A stretch of DNA of 64,000 bases from Casuarius casuarius (taxonomy: Eukaryota; Chordata; Aves; Casuariiformes; Casuariidae). Both the position numbers and the translations under genes were made by a program. The stretch is taken from the NCBI GenBank assembly GCA_003342895.1, contig PTFA01000541.1:1-64000 (forward strand), written 5' to 3'. The notes under the pieces are model-generated. The model searched no databases, had not been told where the DNA came from, and saw only the letters and a list, made by a program, of their open reading frames with translations. Positions 48,801 to 63,018 of this stretch are shown piece after piece. How positions within the stretch are numbered: position 1 is the stretch's first letter; every line of letters starts with the position of its first letter.

Positions 48801-51170
48801 CATGGTGTACAGAGTGAAGATGGGAAAGAAGTTTGGCAATATTTTAGAGAAATCAGCGATGAAAGGTGGGGGAAAAGTCCTGGAATATAAATGTACCAGC
48901 AGTGGAAGAAAATTGTAGGACAGATGACTGGGTCTTGAAGAGAAGCTAGCGAGTCTGTTAGCTGCTCTCTTCTGTTTGCCTTGTCAGAGATGAACTTTCA
49001 TAGATGATGAATGCTATAAGGAAAAAAAAATTCTTAACTTAGGCTAAAAGAACCATACAGAGCAGGTAGCCTGGATTTTAACTTGTGTTAGCAGCCAAAA
49101 TTCAGCCTGAAGCTTTCCAGAGGCAGTAGCTACAACTGTTAAATTGAGCTCATATTTACTGGATTAGTGACAGGGTCACAGGCAGTTTTTTTTTTTTTTT
49201 TCCCCCTTCCTTGTATCATATTAGTTTTTCCTATTTTTTTTTCTCTCCTCAGAAATCACTGGCCGAAAGGGAAGGAAGTATGGTAACTTCTTCATTCTGA
49301 GCAAGACACTCCGTGGAAATTCTCTCCTAAGAAATAGTTTCACTATGGTAAAAATGAGAGTGCACTTTCAGGAAGGCTCTTTCAGTCATTACATTTTAAG
49401 GAGGAAAAGATTAGCTGTGGAAAAGAGAAATACGAAGGGCAGGAGGAGCTGAAGATTCATGACTGATTCATGTAAGCAGGCAAAATTTTGAAAGTATCCC
49501 ATTGAGCCGTCATTGAAGGACATACCTTGATCTGTAAATGATTGGATTTTTGCAAAAGGACTGCTAAACCCAGCATCAATAGAAATCTTTTTGCAGGGAG
49601 ATTCTGTGTTCTGCTCCCAAAAAGGCAGTAGAATAAACCAGATGATAAAAACAGCAATTCCAACAAGCACACTTAAAATAAATGGATTTCAATCTGGTTT
49701 TAAATACTTGCTCCTGGGGTAAAGTAAACCTGTCTTAAATCACAAAATGGGGACATTCTAAAAGAAATACAAGTTTTACTTTCTACTGTAGTAGTGGATT
49801 TGATACAATAATGTAAATGAACAGCCAAGAAAGAGAGGTTTGAATATAAACTCCTGATCTGTATTTAGGGTAAGAGTCTGAAGTGCCCACTCTGTAAACA
49901 CGTGGGCTGTTGGTTATAGCTTCATTCTGCAATGCAAGGTCCACGTGGCTCAGATGGATAAATTTTACTTTTCAAAAGTGATTTAAGACTAAATTTTTAG
50001 GGGAACAGAATATGGTTTGGAAGACAATCTAGATAGTTTTGATGAAAACTGGATTTTTTAAGCAGNGAGGCATGAAATTCTCTTTGGAATATTTTTGACT
50101 ATCGATGTGTACATAATAAGGATTCAGTGACCAGACAGACTAGAGGAAACAGCTGATCCAAATTCTTTGTTTTATTTTTCCCATGCTAAAGCTATTGGAT
50201 GTCAAGGTTGTCTTGTTAATACACACAAGAAAAAAGTTGATTCTGCCAACTGCTGTAGCAGAATGGCAGCTTTTCACCCTTCAAGCTTTTGCAGGGGCAC
50301 TCTTAGAGTAGCTGGCTCTTGTTGCCTTGCTTTCTCTCTTGCCTTTTCTCCCACTATTCCATTTGCAGCTAAGAACTGTATGCAATTAATCCACAGTGGT
50401 CTCCAAAGAAAACACACTTGGGTCCCAATCACTGTCCCACCCCAGTTACAAGCTGAGAAAAGCAGCTCCATAGATCTTACATTTGCCATCAAGGCTCCAA
50501 ATGTGCTTCAGAAAGAGGATGTCTTATACTAGTTTCTTCCTTCAAGATTTGCTCCACCCTGGGATAACCNTTCTGCTCCCTGAAAGACTAGAAATGGCAG
50601 TCTTCTTGGACTTCTCTGGATTGCACTTAGGTTACCCACAAACAGAGGCACTTTTGATTCAACTCAGCTGAAGATGTTGCTGCAAGGACCTTTGCAACCA
50701 AGACATCTGTCACCATCCAAGCAGTTACTGACTGTCCTGTTTGTGAGATAATGTTTCCGGCAGGAGCATTACCTTATGCCAAGATCTAAATAAATTCACG
50801 CTTTTTAATAAACACTGTATTAATAAGCATTCAACACATCTCTGGATAACAACTCTCCCTGTTCTACCATCATCAAAACCTTGATCTATGGAATAAGAAC
50901 AGATAACAAGACAAGAAGTTGCCTAAGAAAGAGCCCCACACCAATGCCAGTGGCATTTCCCTGTTGGATAGTTCAGGAACAGGCCCTCATTTTGAAACAA
51001 AATCTAATTGGAATTCGTTTGGGATTCAACTCCGCTACTGATTTAGCAAGCTGCTGGAAAGTCTAATAAATATTGACATGATCCTTTTCCCTTTGGCAGG
51101 GCCTTGTAAGTACTCCACTTCACAGCTCAATGATGCCTCCATGTGTTGCCTGCACCACAATGTACAGAAG
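45877..51170. other. Gene-free DNA
   Basis: Frames up to 121 codons (50167-50532, plus) begin with TTG and match nothing. Simple sequence includes A-rich ggaaaaaaagaaaaaagaaa near 46400, pyrimidine runs at 48481-48512, and T16 with trailing C at 49186-49206. Ambiguous bases (N) are at 50066 and 50570. Confidence 0.5.
49186..49201. repeat. T16 homopolymer
   Basis: Sixteen T followed by five C and further pyrimidines. Confidence 0.95.
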
Positions 51171-51209
51171 AAAGAAAACAAAACAAAACAAAACAAAGCA
51201 AAACAAAAC
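51171..51209. repeat. (AAAAC)n microsatellite
   Basis: About seven aaaac units, with one g substitution in the array (aaagc). Confidence 0.95.
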
Positions 51210-53601
51210 CCTGGCCCCTCACTCCTTACTGTATAGAAGTTTTAATGAGTTTTTCTAATTCTTCTCCAACTCCTTCAGCTAAAATAGTCATGAACTTGCT
51301 TTCAAGCAATGAGAGATTGAAGCCCAATTTCATGGTGTGCATCTTGTCTGCAGATGTCTGGTACCCTGGTTGGGTTTTACTCTCCTGACGGAAAAAGACA
51401 TAAAGTGACCTAGAGTTATGAATTATAATGGCTGTAGTTCGGTCTGTTCCTACTTCACCGGAGCGCTTCAGAATTAAAAGACAAATTAACCCTGTTACAA
51501 CAGATGAGAATACTAATTGCTTCTGGGTGGATCACAAGGAGTGAATACAGAGAACTGGGCAGGGATGAGAGGGAGATGACTGAGTTTGTTCTGAAGCTTA
51601 ATTGGATTTTATTTGCTGATGTTTTGGAAAGTATAAAATTCAGAAATAAATAAATCCAAAGTTAAAGCTAAGTTTATACTTTCAGGTAAAGACTATTCAG
51701 TGTCTGTTTAAAGGGGCAATAAAAATTCACTGTGTAATAGGAAAGAGTTAGTAGAATAAATTGGGGTGAGGGGAAGCCTGGAAGAAAAAAAAATGCAGTA
51801 TAATCTTAGATGATGATGTAGGAGGAACAGAGACAATAATCACATATCATTTTACAAGGTCTTGACAACATTCCTGTGTTGTTTTTGTATGTGCTTTCAG
51901 CTACATTCTAATTCTGCTCATATTTTCACCTCCGTAGCAGCCAAGGTGTCACCTAGCCCCACATCATTGTAGCTGAGTAATATGTAATATGTAGAAGTTG
52001 CTTTGGGGTTGCAGATCCAGAGCAAATAAACTGATTTCTTGGGTATCGCTGGAAGAGGGTGAGAATGTGATCTGGATGTAAATAATAGCACTATTTTGTC
52101 CTTATGTTGTGCTTTTCATTTGACCACAAATGGCTTTTAAAGGGGTTAGTGCTTTCATACTTAGTTCGTAGATGGGGGGAGCTGCATTAGTAGGAAGAAA
52201 GATGCCTTTCCCACCATATCTGGGGCAGAAAAGGGGCTAGACCTCAAGTCTGTTGAGTCTTGGCCGATTCTTTAGTGTTGAGATGACTTTGCTGTTCTTG
52301 TATGCACCAAAGATCCCAGCTCTCCGGCTTTGCAGAACAAAGCCAGTAACATATGTGTACGTTTTCAACCACCAGAGCAGGACTAAGCAGCACCGCATGA
52401 AGTCATACTGAATTTTCACCATGTGTTTGAGATGAAAAGTGAGCTGTGAGTTCCCACATGGGCCTAGCTAGCAATGTGGTCAATGCAGCATGAAGCTCTT
52501 TGGAGGCAGCAAACAAACCAGAAATGGAGAAAAGTCACGCATGTGTTTATCTCTAGACTTCTGTAGCTACACTGCTTACAGTCCAAAACAGAGTCATCCT
52601 GAGGATAGCTAGAGGGGTAGTTATCAGTGAGGCACCCGCGGCATAGATGCAACTTCAGCCAGGCAGAGTTTTGCTGCTAATTCAGCTATGCTCTTGTAGA
52701 AGTGACTTGAACTACGGGGAGATAACTGCTACAAGGCACATCTGTGGCACTTTTCCTCCTCAACAGATAGATGATTTCAGTGAGTACTTTGTGCTTTAGC
52801 TTGGGTAGAAGTGCCTATAACAAACAATGGATACAAATCATAACAAATAAAATTATATTGTGGAATACACTCTCTGTCGAAATGGTAGGAGGCCAATTAC
52901 TCGAGTTGTTTTAGCTGGGGCTGAAGGAAAAAGTTTGGAAAGTTCTCAGACACTGGCAGGAGAATAGCCTAGATGTAGCTAGTATGTTTTTCATCTTTTT
53001 CTCACTCTTAGTTTTTCCTATTCCTACGTACTCATGAAGCATCGTCAAGGCACTTAGCAGGCTGCAGACACACGAATGCAAATTTGCTCTTCAGCTGGGT
53101 GCAAGAAAGCAAAACTCAACCCAGAAGAAATCCACACAACTGCCTTATGGGGGTCTGTCTTTTCAGGGACAAACCCAACCTCTTCTGCCTGTACTTCAAG
53201 CCAGCGGGCTGCACAACATGCCCATTTCTGGGTTGGTGTGTTCATCTGCTACCAGAACTATACAGCTTCTGCGTGGGAGCTGACTTGTGCCCCATCAGAC
53301 TGGCGTGCGAACAGAAGAAGGATGGTCTGCTTACCCTCTTAGCAGAAGATATTTTTTAGGAGGAGTCATATAGGCTATGCCCATACAGCTGACTTGACAA
53401 TGCCAGGTATGACAGTGGAAATCAGTTTTTGTTTTTAAATGACGAAAATAGTCACTGCTATGATGATGTTCTGGGCACCATTCATTACAGGAATGGACAG
53501 CAATGCAGTTTTGCACCATTCCTTCTCTCTTCTTCCAAAACACACTAGCAATAGGAGGAGTAACCTAGGCTCCCAACAGCTTGCATAGGCCTTCCTGACC
53601 G
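51210..53601. other. Gene-free DNA
   Basis: At 53054-53359 three overlapping frames are open on both strands. One plus-strand frame is cysteine-rich, but it starts with TTG and I cannot link it to any family. No repeat is recognised. Confidence 0.45.
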
Positions 53602-53619
53602 CCCCCCCCCCCCCCCCCC
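53602..53619. repeat. C18 homopolymer
   Basis: Eighteen consecutive C, flanked by gacc-g on the left and g-ccc on the right. The minus strand is an 18-G run. Length is likely to vary between individuals or assemblies. Confidence 0.95.
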
Positions 53620-53931
53620 GCCCTTTCCTGGAGAGTAGCATTAAAAACAAACCAAAAGAGGAAAGAAAACATTTAGGTCCTTCTGGGATTTCTGGATTAG
53701 AAATTTTATTTTAAAAATAAAATGTTCCTATATCCAGTTTTACTGTTTATAGGATTGTTTGCTGAAAGCAATGTAAAATATTTTGAAGGAAGGATATTTG
53801 AGTTCATTCACAAACCTCCTGACTGATATTCAAATAGTACTTAGATAACATAGGTAGGTACTTGTCAAAAAGGTTGTCAGATTTCTCCAGTTCTTCTGTG
53901 GGTAGAGAGGAGAAAAACTCTATCTAGAGAC

Positions 53932-53944
53932 TTTTTTTTTTTTT
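53932..53944. repeat. T13 homopolymer
   Basis: Thirteen T without a recognisable neighbouring element. Confidence 0.9.
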
Positions 53945-56900
53945 CCATAAGGGTAGAAGCGCACATCTTCAAAAAGTTTGGAGATTGGAGGGACAATAAA
54001 GGGAAAAAAATAGTACTCAAAAGTGCCTGCAAGCAGTACACCCTGGGAGCCCTTCAGCACCTTGCAGAGTTACCTCATACTGTCACTGATTTGCAACCAG
54101 TTGACCCCTTTATAACAAACTGTCAAGTTTTTGTGTCTTTTTTAGCCTGTATGCGTTGTCCTCAAGTTGTGAGTTTCCAGCTGACTGGAAATCACCTTCT
54201 ACCTGACTTCATCTCTGTTCCCTGGTGATAAGACGTTCAGAAAACTTGTGGTGAAACCAGAACTTTCCACTCTGTGCCATATGCCATAAAAACCTGAGAT
54301 CCCTCTGATGGACCAGTTGGTTTAATGTGAGTATGAAGCATTTTGTTTTTCAGGTCCGTGAAGCTAAGAGCCATTAAAAAGCAGCTGCTTATTGACAAGC
54401 TATCAAATAAATTTGGAATGCGTCCCACTGTGTAGCCATCTGATAAAGCTGAATTGGAAAGCTAATGACCCTAGCGATATACTTGCTATAAAATATGGCC
54501 TTTATTTCAGCACTCTAGGTTTATTCTGTAGTGAGGTAAGGAAGGCAAATGTAATATGTTCCGTTTCCTTCCTATGCCGAAATGCACGTGTGCATATTGG
54601 TTAGAAACCAGCCAGGGGATTGACGCTTTATATCCTGCCATACCTTCCTGCAAGCTAGATAGCAAAACTGAGCTAGAAGTCTGTACAAACAAAGCAGCTT
54701 ATGATTTCCTTGAATTTCAGTTTTTTGGAATAACTCCCCAACTATGAAGTGGATCATCAGTTGGGGTATATCAGTTAATTGGCTTTGCCAGTTTACTCCC
54801 GCTGGGAAGCTGACCCAGTCGTTAAAAATAATTCAGAGCCTTTTCATGCTCCGTGTGCTGCAGTGATGCAACTATCTGTGGATTTTTGCTGATGGTGACA
54901 TCTCTTATAGTTATGTGACCACATAGGCTGAAATCAGAGATTTATTTTGATTAGCATCAGAGCTCACATGGCATTGTCTGTATCCTCTAATTGGATGAAA
55001 TAACTGAGAACATGATTTCCAATGGGCAAAATGCATTTGGAAATAATCTTTCTGGCAGAGACTTTTTTTCCCCGATCTGCACCCAGCACAACAGCAGCCT
55101 AGTCTCTGACCATGCTTATAAAATTTACCAAAATTCAAATAACAATTTCTAGCTGAGATATACACAAGTGCAGACAGCAATCTCCTGTTTAAACCCTCAA
55201 GTGAAGTATGTAAGCCATTTGTTCTCACAATATGTTACACATTCTGCAAACCTCTACTATTTGCTGAAGTATTGACTGCTTTCTCTAATGCTGCTATACA
55301 AGGTAAGAAGCAAATGCAAAAAGAACATAAATGCAGTAGGCACATTCTACTCATAGACACCTAAGTTAAACTGACAGCAAGAACAAATACTGCTGTACAT
55401 GTAACTGTACATCTGTCTTAAATCTCACATACACAGACACAAAAACTGATTCTTAGGGTCATGCACTTCCGACTTCAGAAGTCGTCTCAGTGAAGGGCCC
55501 ACAAATCACACTGTGCGTGTAAAATGACTCAACAAACAGACTTATTTTTATTCTCTTATAAATAATGGAGCAGTTGATGGGAAGGCCCCAGTGGCAGTGG
55601 AAAAGAGTAAGAGAATATGGAGGTTTTTTTGGGGGAAGGATCTTGTTCTCTAAGATTAGATCATTTCTGGGGAGCAGAAGGAAAGACAGGGAGGAGAAAA
55701 GCTTCAAAATCCTCACCCATACTCGTCCTTCTCGGCCACCAACCTTCAGACTCCCTTGGATCCATCCCAGCTTCCCTCATTCACATGAATTTCTACTTAA
55801 ACCCAATCAGCTGCTGCTCTGGTATTCAGGGTTGCTACCCCATGGATAAAAATAATATGTGTGTTACTGTGCTTTTTTTGGGATGGCAATAATCAAAGTT
55901 TTCATCCATGGCTGAACGCAGAAGGGTAAGCATCACAATGGACAAGCTCATCAGTCACTATTCAGCACCATGGTCTGAAGGAAACCACTGGCTCAACAAA
56001 TCTCTAAGCCATTGACATGAAGAATCCGGGAGGGTTTATACCAGAGAAAGCAAATTATACTCAAAACAGGCCATGCTTCCTACACTTTTTCCTTAAGTAT
56101 CTACTACCAGCCAGGGATAGGATAACTGAGTATTGGATCCCATATGGCCATCCTGATGTCTTATATTCTCACATTATGCAAAGTCAAGCTGATGCTGAAT
56201 TAAGTGATATTTCAGCCTCCGTAGAATTGATCACAGCTAGCTGGGGCCATCTAAGAAGACTTTTACGACCTTACCTAATTATCACTTGACTACATGTGGT
56301 GTTCACAGCATAGGCATCAGCATCTGCAAGTCACCTTAGGATCCTTCTATACCCGATGGAAAACTAGTCCCTCTGTCAACAGAGACAAAGAAGAGATTCC
56401 CATTTTCCCTAAGTAGTTCTACATAAGTGCATAGCATACAAAAGCACACTGACTGTGAACTAAATCTCCTATAACCTTCATAGGTAGCTTAGATATAGAC
56501 ACTTAAAATCAGGTGAGATGTATGTTATCCTTAATCTAATATGAGCATTAGAATGAAAGAGGTACTTCTAGATATCCAAGTATCCCAGCTTTGATGCCTC
56601 CTAAAGGATGGGAAGAAGACTACATCTAACTTTCTTCAGTATCCTACAAAAGGCAAGAGGACCAGTCCAGACTGGCTTTTAATGATTAATTATATGGCGT
56701 TTAATAATTCATTGTATTCCATTTGTTTAAAATAAAGAGCATTGTGGGTCTTCTGGCCAGATATATCATTATAGAAATGCCTAATTTCTGTGTAAAGCAA
56801 AGGAGATTATGACCCTAAGTACCCTTTAAAGTATGGTCTTTTGGGTACAAGGATGAACTGTGAGATCTTTCCCTGAATGTTGGACTAAGTCACATCTAGA

Positions 56901-57031
56901 AATGAAATGCATACACTTTCTCTAAAAGTCCTGCTTTTAGCTAATTTAGGATTCCCCTTCTTGGGAACTGAGTGTCTCCTCCAATTGCACTCCAGGCTGG
57001 TCGAATGCAAATCAGCTCTTTTTCTGGGGTT

Positions 57032-57054
57032 CATCATGATGATGGTGATGATGA
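57032..57054. repeat. Imperfect (GAT)n microsatellite
   Basis: catcatgatgatggtgatga: about seven ATG/GAT-phase units with one g substitution. Confidence 0.8.
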
Positions 57055-58372
57055 GTTAATATGCCTAGCTGAGAGGCTCAGTTCTCCTGGGTAGCACCCA
57101 AGGGTTGTGAGAGTTAACACAGAATCCAGTGGGCATCTGCATTGTGTCACTGGTCTTCTCTTCCCCAGAGGCCACTTGGCCTGAAAAAACTTCAGCTGTT
57201 CCCTCTTTGAGCTGTGAACTCCAGGTTGCACTACTCAGTGTCCCAGCAGTGCATCTCAACCACAGTGCGCGTGGGCTGTAGATATGTACACGAACACACT
57301 TCACTTTTATGAGGAAGGCACTTTAAATCTCCTGGTAGGAAGGGAACTTTCTAACACCCATCGCTAGAGACTGACTTCTGCCATGAAGCAGGCAGTTTAC
57401 AGCTCCCCCTAATCACTGGGGGGCTGTTTTGTGGTAATTCCAGCTGTAATGACTTTGCGTATTCCAGTGCCAAGGGATGTAGCTAAAACTATGTCCTGGA
57501 TGTGTCTAAATTAGGAGCCACATTTTTCCTCCACTGAGGCTACATCTACACAAATAAATTAAAGCAGCCTGAGAGCATTTTCCCACACTGAGGTCAGCAA
57601 TGGTCTATGTCTATACAATTAAACTCTTTTAGTCTGCAAAGCAAAGTGGCTGCATTCAGGCTGCCTACTGGGGACGGGTCAGGGCTGTGCCAGCTCTCAG
57701 CGGGTGCCCAGGAACTGCGAGGACTGTCCCCAGGCTAAAACCATACCAGGGACCATTCTAACAATTTATACCAGCAAGTTCTAGTGCCCAGAAATATTCC
57801 TCAGCACTGTTAAATTTACTACTACAGTGATAGCCTAGCTGTAGCCTCACCATAGGAGGCTCCAGAAGCTGGAAACTCTGGGTAGTAAGTGATCTATAAC
57901 ACTCAACTTTTATTTGAAAATAGATGTTACAGCAGTTGCAACAACAAGCTGAGACAGCACACGCAAGGGTTGGTACCTGCCTCTGAATCTTGCAAAACTC
58001 CAAGCTCCAGGAGTACATCGTGGCAGGATATTTCACAGGGCTTTAGGAGGATTGCTGAGAAGAGAGGGGAAAGGATTTCCCTTCATACATCTTTCATTTA
58101 GTGGGTTTTGCCTTCATAAAACACCCCTTTTTCCATGTTCAATGTTAAGTGATCAAAACAGCTTGAAGCAAGTGGGTTTGCAAATACATGAGGTAAGTTG
58201 CTGCGCTATTAGCACTCTGAAAGTCTTTTCTATTATCAGCTTTGTTATAGTCCATTGGAATTAAAGCTCTACAGAGTCAAACTTTGAAAGAGTTTATTTC
58301 ATTTCATTTTTTTCACAAGCTTTACTTCTAAAAACTCTTGCAGTGATAATTCTGTTAAATAATGAAAATACA

Positions 58373-58388
58373 CAATAATAATAATAAT
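58373..58388. repeat. (AAT)n microsatellite
   Basis: Five aat units in a row in an AT-rich context. Confidence 0.85.
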
Positions 58389-59317
58389 CCTGCTCTCTCC
58401 TTCATCCTGAGTTTTATATAGCACGAGATTATTAATATTCTATGTTTTTTGGGGGGAGGTGGAAGGGGATGGAAATGTGAAGTTATCTTAACAAAGCACA
58501 GAGTCACTCATTGTTATGTTTAACCTTTGTGGGGATACCAAGCAAATAACCCACCCGCTCAGAAGGAAATAACAATACTTCATATTAAACATAATTGTTT
58601 CCAAGGGATTGCAGGGCTGAGAGTGCAGAGACAATAAAGTTTCTAGCCAAAGCGTCACTGCGTCTTCTTGCTTTGTAATCGCTCATTGTACAGCTGTTTT
58701 GCTCACAATGCGTGTGGCAGATCTCTATAATAGGGCTTTAGAATCCCTAAATTTGCTAATGGAAAGTATTTAATCCCTGCTTGCCAAGACAAATCTTTAA
58801 TTGTTAAGGCTGGTGGTGCTGCTATGCTGCAAGCCTTATGTAAGGAGCAGGGCTCCATTCGCACGTATTCAGACACCATGGTTACCAGCAATAGCATGTA
58901 TCTGAGGGTGGAGAACACAACTCCCGAGCTCTTGTCACCATCTGAGCCAGCATGAAAATCAATGATTTTTAATCGTTGTTGCAGACGTAGGCTTCCATCT
59001 CCTTGGTGAGACAATTACTAAGATACCAACACAGTCCTTAGAAATGGAGCTGTTTTACTCCTACCTTGTGGGCTCATCAGTTCCTGATCTGTTCCCTTGC
59101 ATCTCTTCTGCTGCTTTGGTCACCACACTGACAGGGGACAGGATGTTTAGATGGCAGTCAAAAATCCTGCCTGTGAAATGACAGTTATTAGGTGTTAGAT
59201 TAGAGGGATCGTGAATTACCAGCAGGATGAATCTGAAGGCACAAGCTTTCCAGTGAGCATTTCATGGAGAAAAACTGAGGAAATAGAGGCTCTGTAGTCT
59301 TGAGCCCAGTGTGTTTC

Positions 59318-59337
59318 TTTTTTTTTTTTTTTTTTTT
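59318..59337. repeat. T20 homopolymer
   Basis: Twenty consecutive T. It could be an antisense poly(A) tail, but no retrocopy is recognisable on its right. Confidence 0.95.
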
Positions 59338-61399
59338 CTGAAACTCATATCAGAGAGCACAGGGAAAAGACTTCTGGAAAAAGAAATAAGGGAAGTGTTG
59401 TGTGGGCATTACTCAGGGTGAGGGGAAAACACAGGTCAGAATTAGGGAGAAATCTCTTTATAAACACATAATCAGTGCTTGGAGAGAGGTGGTGTTGGAT
59501 GGAAGAGATGGCGGAGAGCCATCCATCCAGATTTTGTTTGGTTCACAATAAGACACAGGACCTGCAGAGGAGAGGGAAGAACTCCACCGCATGCCTTTGC
59601 GAGCTGCTGCTGCCATCTCCAAGGCTCCAAGTGGTCAGCTCATGGCTGGAAACCTGAACCTGCTAGAAGGAGTCATTGCTGAAAATCATCAGACCCTCTG
59701 AACTCTGAGTAGGACACTGGTGCTACCCAGAGGTCCTTCATGTGCTCAAAGACAAAACCTTGCTGCCAGAAATGACAGAGTAGCCAAGCATATACTGCAC
59801 TTGGATCTCAATGCAGCCGTGGGCTGCTTCTTCCCCAAATCTGGGATCTTACCTCACAACTCCACAAGAAGCCATCACTTTGGGCTACCATCTACTACTG
59901 GGTTCAGTAATAGATCCACTCCCAAGGCCAAGTCCTGCTGAGCTTGGTGATTTATCTCCTCTTTCACTTTTTCTGCATTTCAAACACCATGTATAATATA
60001 TGAATATCTATTCACATCCTGTTTCAGGATTAAAAGCCTCCGTGAGGAGCAGGACCTCGTAATGGGACACAGAGAATGGAGAAGACATGTCTCTTTGCTC
60101 TACATTCAAGCATCTACTTCAGCATGAGGCAAATTGCGGTCCCTCAGTCCTATGGACTAGACCTCAATTCATTATAATGGGAGCCTGGACAACTTAATCC
60201 AGTTGGAGGCATTTACTTTATAGTTGCCTAAACACTGGGGAGGTAAGTCCCACACCCAGTGTCTGCCATGGAAATGTATTAATCCTTAACAAGAGAGTGC
60301 TTCTCTCTCCCTTTACTTGGTAGGTATTGAAATATCCTATCCAATGTGAAGCAATTCCACCAGGAGGGACTATGAGGGCAATAGTGCAGATTATTCAACA
60401 GCTCCATGAGTACCTTTTGCTCCTCAGAGCCAGATGTGAAATCAAGAACACGCAGATAGAAATCAATCCGAACTGACACCTGCTGCACCCTCAGTGCACA
60501 TCCAAATTAGTAGGTTAGTAGACACAGTAGATCTCCAGATCTTACTGTTATCAAATAAATTCTTCCAGTGTCACACTAATAACTTTATTTAATACTTACA
60601 GATATACAGCCAAATATAGGAGATGACCAAGCAGTTAAGCACGTTTTTACATAATGTTGATGAAATCTAAAAGCACGGTGATGAAATTACAATAGATTCA
60701 GGAAAGTTGTGCTGGACTGACCAGCTAGGAATCTGCAGCATGCTATCCATAGGGATAGATACATAGATATAAATGTCACTACCTTCATTATAATGAATAT
60801 CTTAAAATGAACAAGTGGAAAATAAGGCAAGCCTGTTTTTCCATCACACATAAATTTTCCTTCTTTCCTTCAGCACTCAAGAGAGTATATCTATGAATAA
60901 AGCAGGAGCATTAAAAAGTCCCTTTTACTCTCTGATTACTCTTTACTGACTCTGCATCTAATTTAAAAATAGCCCATAGTTTTTATAAAATTCAACAAAG
61001 TGCAGATTTTTGACATCAGTCATTTCTGAATTTAGGAATATTTCATTTTGTTTATAGTCATGAGTGAAAAAAGGAATGAAAAAAATCTTTTTTATAAAAC
61101 CTACGAGTTTCACTGCAACAAAATTAAATGATACACATTTGACATAGGAGCAGAGGATGTGATAACAATATATGTGTGCATTTTTTAGGATGGGGGGAAA
61201 TGAAAGAATGAACTAATTGCATTTTTATCTTAAAAAGAAGTTAATAAATTACCATTTCAAAGTGGGATTTACATATTCCATCACTTTGCAGAGATTAGCT
61301 TTTGCTTTGATAGTTTTTTTTCTTTCTCATTTTATTATTCTGCCTCTTGGATGAGATACTCAAAAAGTAAAAAAAAAAAATCCAAAGCCCATTCCTTTG
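59338..61399. other. Gene-free DNA
   Basis: Overlapping plus-strand frames at 59475-59996 are short, mutually out of frame and without family resemblance. An A12 run is at 61369-61380. Confidence 0.5.
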
Positions 61400-61650
61400 C
61401 AGTCATTAAAAGATCCTGTGGCACTTTTCACAAGAACTGAACGTGTTTTAAACATCAGTGTCCTGGCAAAAGTCCAACTTGGGTAATTACATTCTGTCCT
61501 GCGTCAAAGAAATCCTTTCCTCAAGCTATAATTTCATCTGGAGACATTGTTCCACACTTCTCCGCCTGAAAACGATTGCTCCGTGATCTCAGCTGCCACA
61601 TTGCATGGAGGAAAGAGCTGCATTTGAGTGCAAGTAGGTGTTTTCTACAG
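61400..61650. other. Candidate conserved non-coding block
   Basis: Repeat-free sequence with aacttgggtaattacattct, cctcaagctataatttcatc and cacattgcatggaggaaaga phrases. It is a texture-based guess at a conserved element. Confidence 0.2.
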
Positions 61651-61970
61651 ACTCTCTGACATTCAGATTTCCACACTGTGCACCTGAGTACTGCGTGCAG
61701 TATGCAANCAGCCTACTCACAGCATTCACCTGGGTGTAGCCCTCAATATGCTATCTACGGTTGTCTTCTATAGGAAGTATACAGAATATTGCTCTGTAGT
61801 TCACAGAACAGCAGCTGCAGTCATTTGTCATTTGCAGTATACGGATGCCTTATAGTTGCCACAGTTTGTAGCAAGAAACTTAGATTTGATGGATTATATT
61901 GCTAATTTCCTTTCTGATGAAACATTATAAGGAATGATTCATAAAAGCAGAATGCCCATAGCAGACCTCA

Positions 61971-62031
61971 GGGGAAAATAGTGTCCTATAAGAACAAGTT
62001 AGAGGAAAAGAGTGTCCTATAAGAACAAGTT
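61971..62031. repeat. 31-bp tandem duplication
   Basis: Two head-to-tail units (61971-62000 and 62002-62031, period 31) share gtgtcctataagaacaagtt exactly. Across their 30 aligned bases they differ at only two positions, both in the first nine bases. The near-identity indicates a recent local duplication. Confidence 0.95.
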
Positions 62032-63018
62032 GCAGCATATTAGTACCATTGTTTGCTATGCCATGATGTGGAGTCCTTTTCACACTGAGCTTGATGAGCT
62101 GAGATCTTCCAGTGTCTTTTCAGACTATCACTATGGGGTTGAAGTTGGGAATTATGCTCCCTTATATGCGTAATTTCTTCCTTCATGGAGTGGGAGCATC
62201 TTGTCTAGTTGTAGACAATTAAAATACTAACTTCTAAATGAAAGCAGGTGTCAAGGTCCCTTCTACCATCTATGGTGAAACTTTCACAGTCAAATCATTC
62301 CTCCTTAAGATGGGTGCCCAAGAAAAATGGATATACTCTCCAGTCTCTGAAGTTCTCCATCTTCCCTGACTATAGATAAGTTATGCAAGATGCTGGACTC
62401 CCCGGGGCTGATGTTAAGTGGGATGAATTGTACCCAGAATGGAGAAACCTTGAAAAAGACCCAAAACGTAGAGCGTTACAGTGAAGAAACAGACAGTTGT
62501 GGCAAAGCATGAGTAAATGGCAAAAGCTGCCATCTGCCATGAAAAACAAACTACACAGGAGTGCAGCCCTGCCATCTTCAGGTGTCTGAATGACAGAGCA
62601 TTTTTGTGAGTCTATGCTGGTCCTTAAGGGGAATGGTCTACTGGTTGAGCAACAGAAGTTTGTGCCCTCTGATGCCAAGGTCCTACAGACATCTCGGTGC
62701 AACACTCCTGGATATTATCAATCCTTGGCTTCCAGAGATTTCACCAGAAGACTGATGTACTCACAGCCAAACGGATTCAGCATCCAAAGCAACGCATGTA
62801 GATGGAAGGAAGGGTTCCCACTGCTTTCAACAGGTGCTACGTCAAGACCTAATTTTTAGCTTCATATCTTAGCAGGAGATATTCCTTTTTCTGGCTGGGA
62901 CCATGCCAGGAGGATTAAACCCCGCCTTTGCCAGCTTGGAAAGAGATTATGTCCTTGACTTGATGTCACTATTTTCTTTCCCTCTAATTAAGCAGAAAAC
63001 TCAGCACGAGGGTAAGAA

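Larger units (their letters stand above)
53620..59317. other. Gene-free DNA
   Basis: No exon or RNA gene is recognised. Contents include a T13 run (53932-53944), a GAT-rich patch (57032-57054), an AAT repeat (58373-58388) and a G-rich patch at about 58450-58470. The segment 57520-57620 has a dispersed-repeat feel (gaggctacatctacac) but I cannot place it. Confidence 0.5.

Noticed and set aside
53054..53359. Cysteine-rich plus-strand frame overlapping two others
   Set aside because: TTG start, no known cysteine spacing, and simultaneous open frames on the opposite strand. It could be an exon but I cannot support that.
56985..57005. cactccaggctgg, reminiscent of primate Alu
   Set aside because: A 13-base coincidence with no further Alu sequence; the window is not from a primate.
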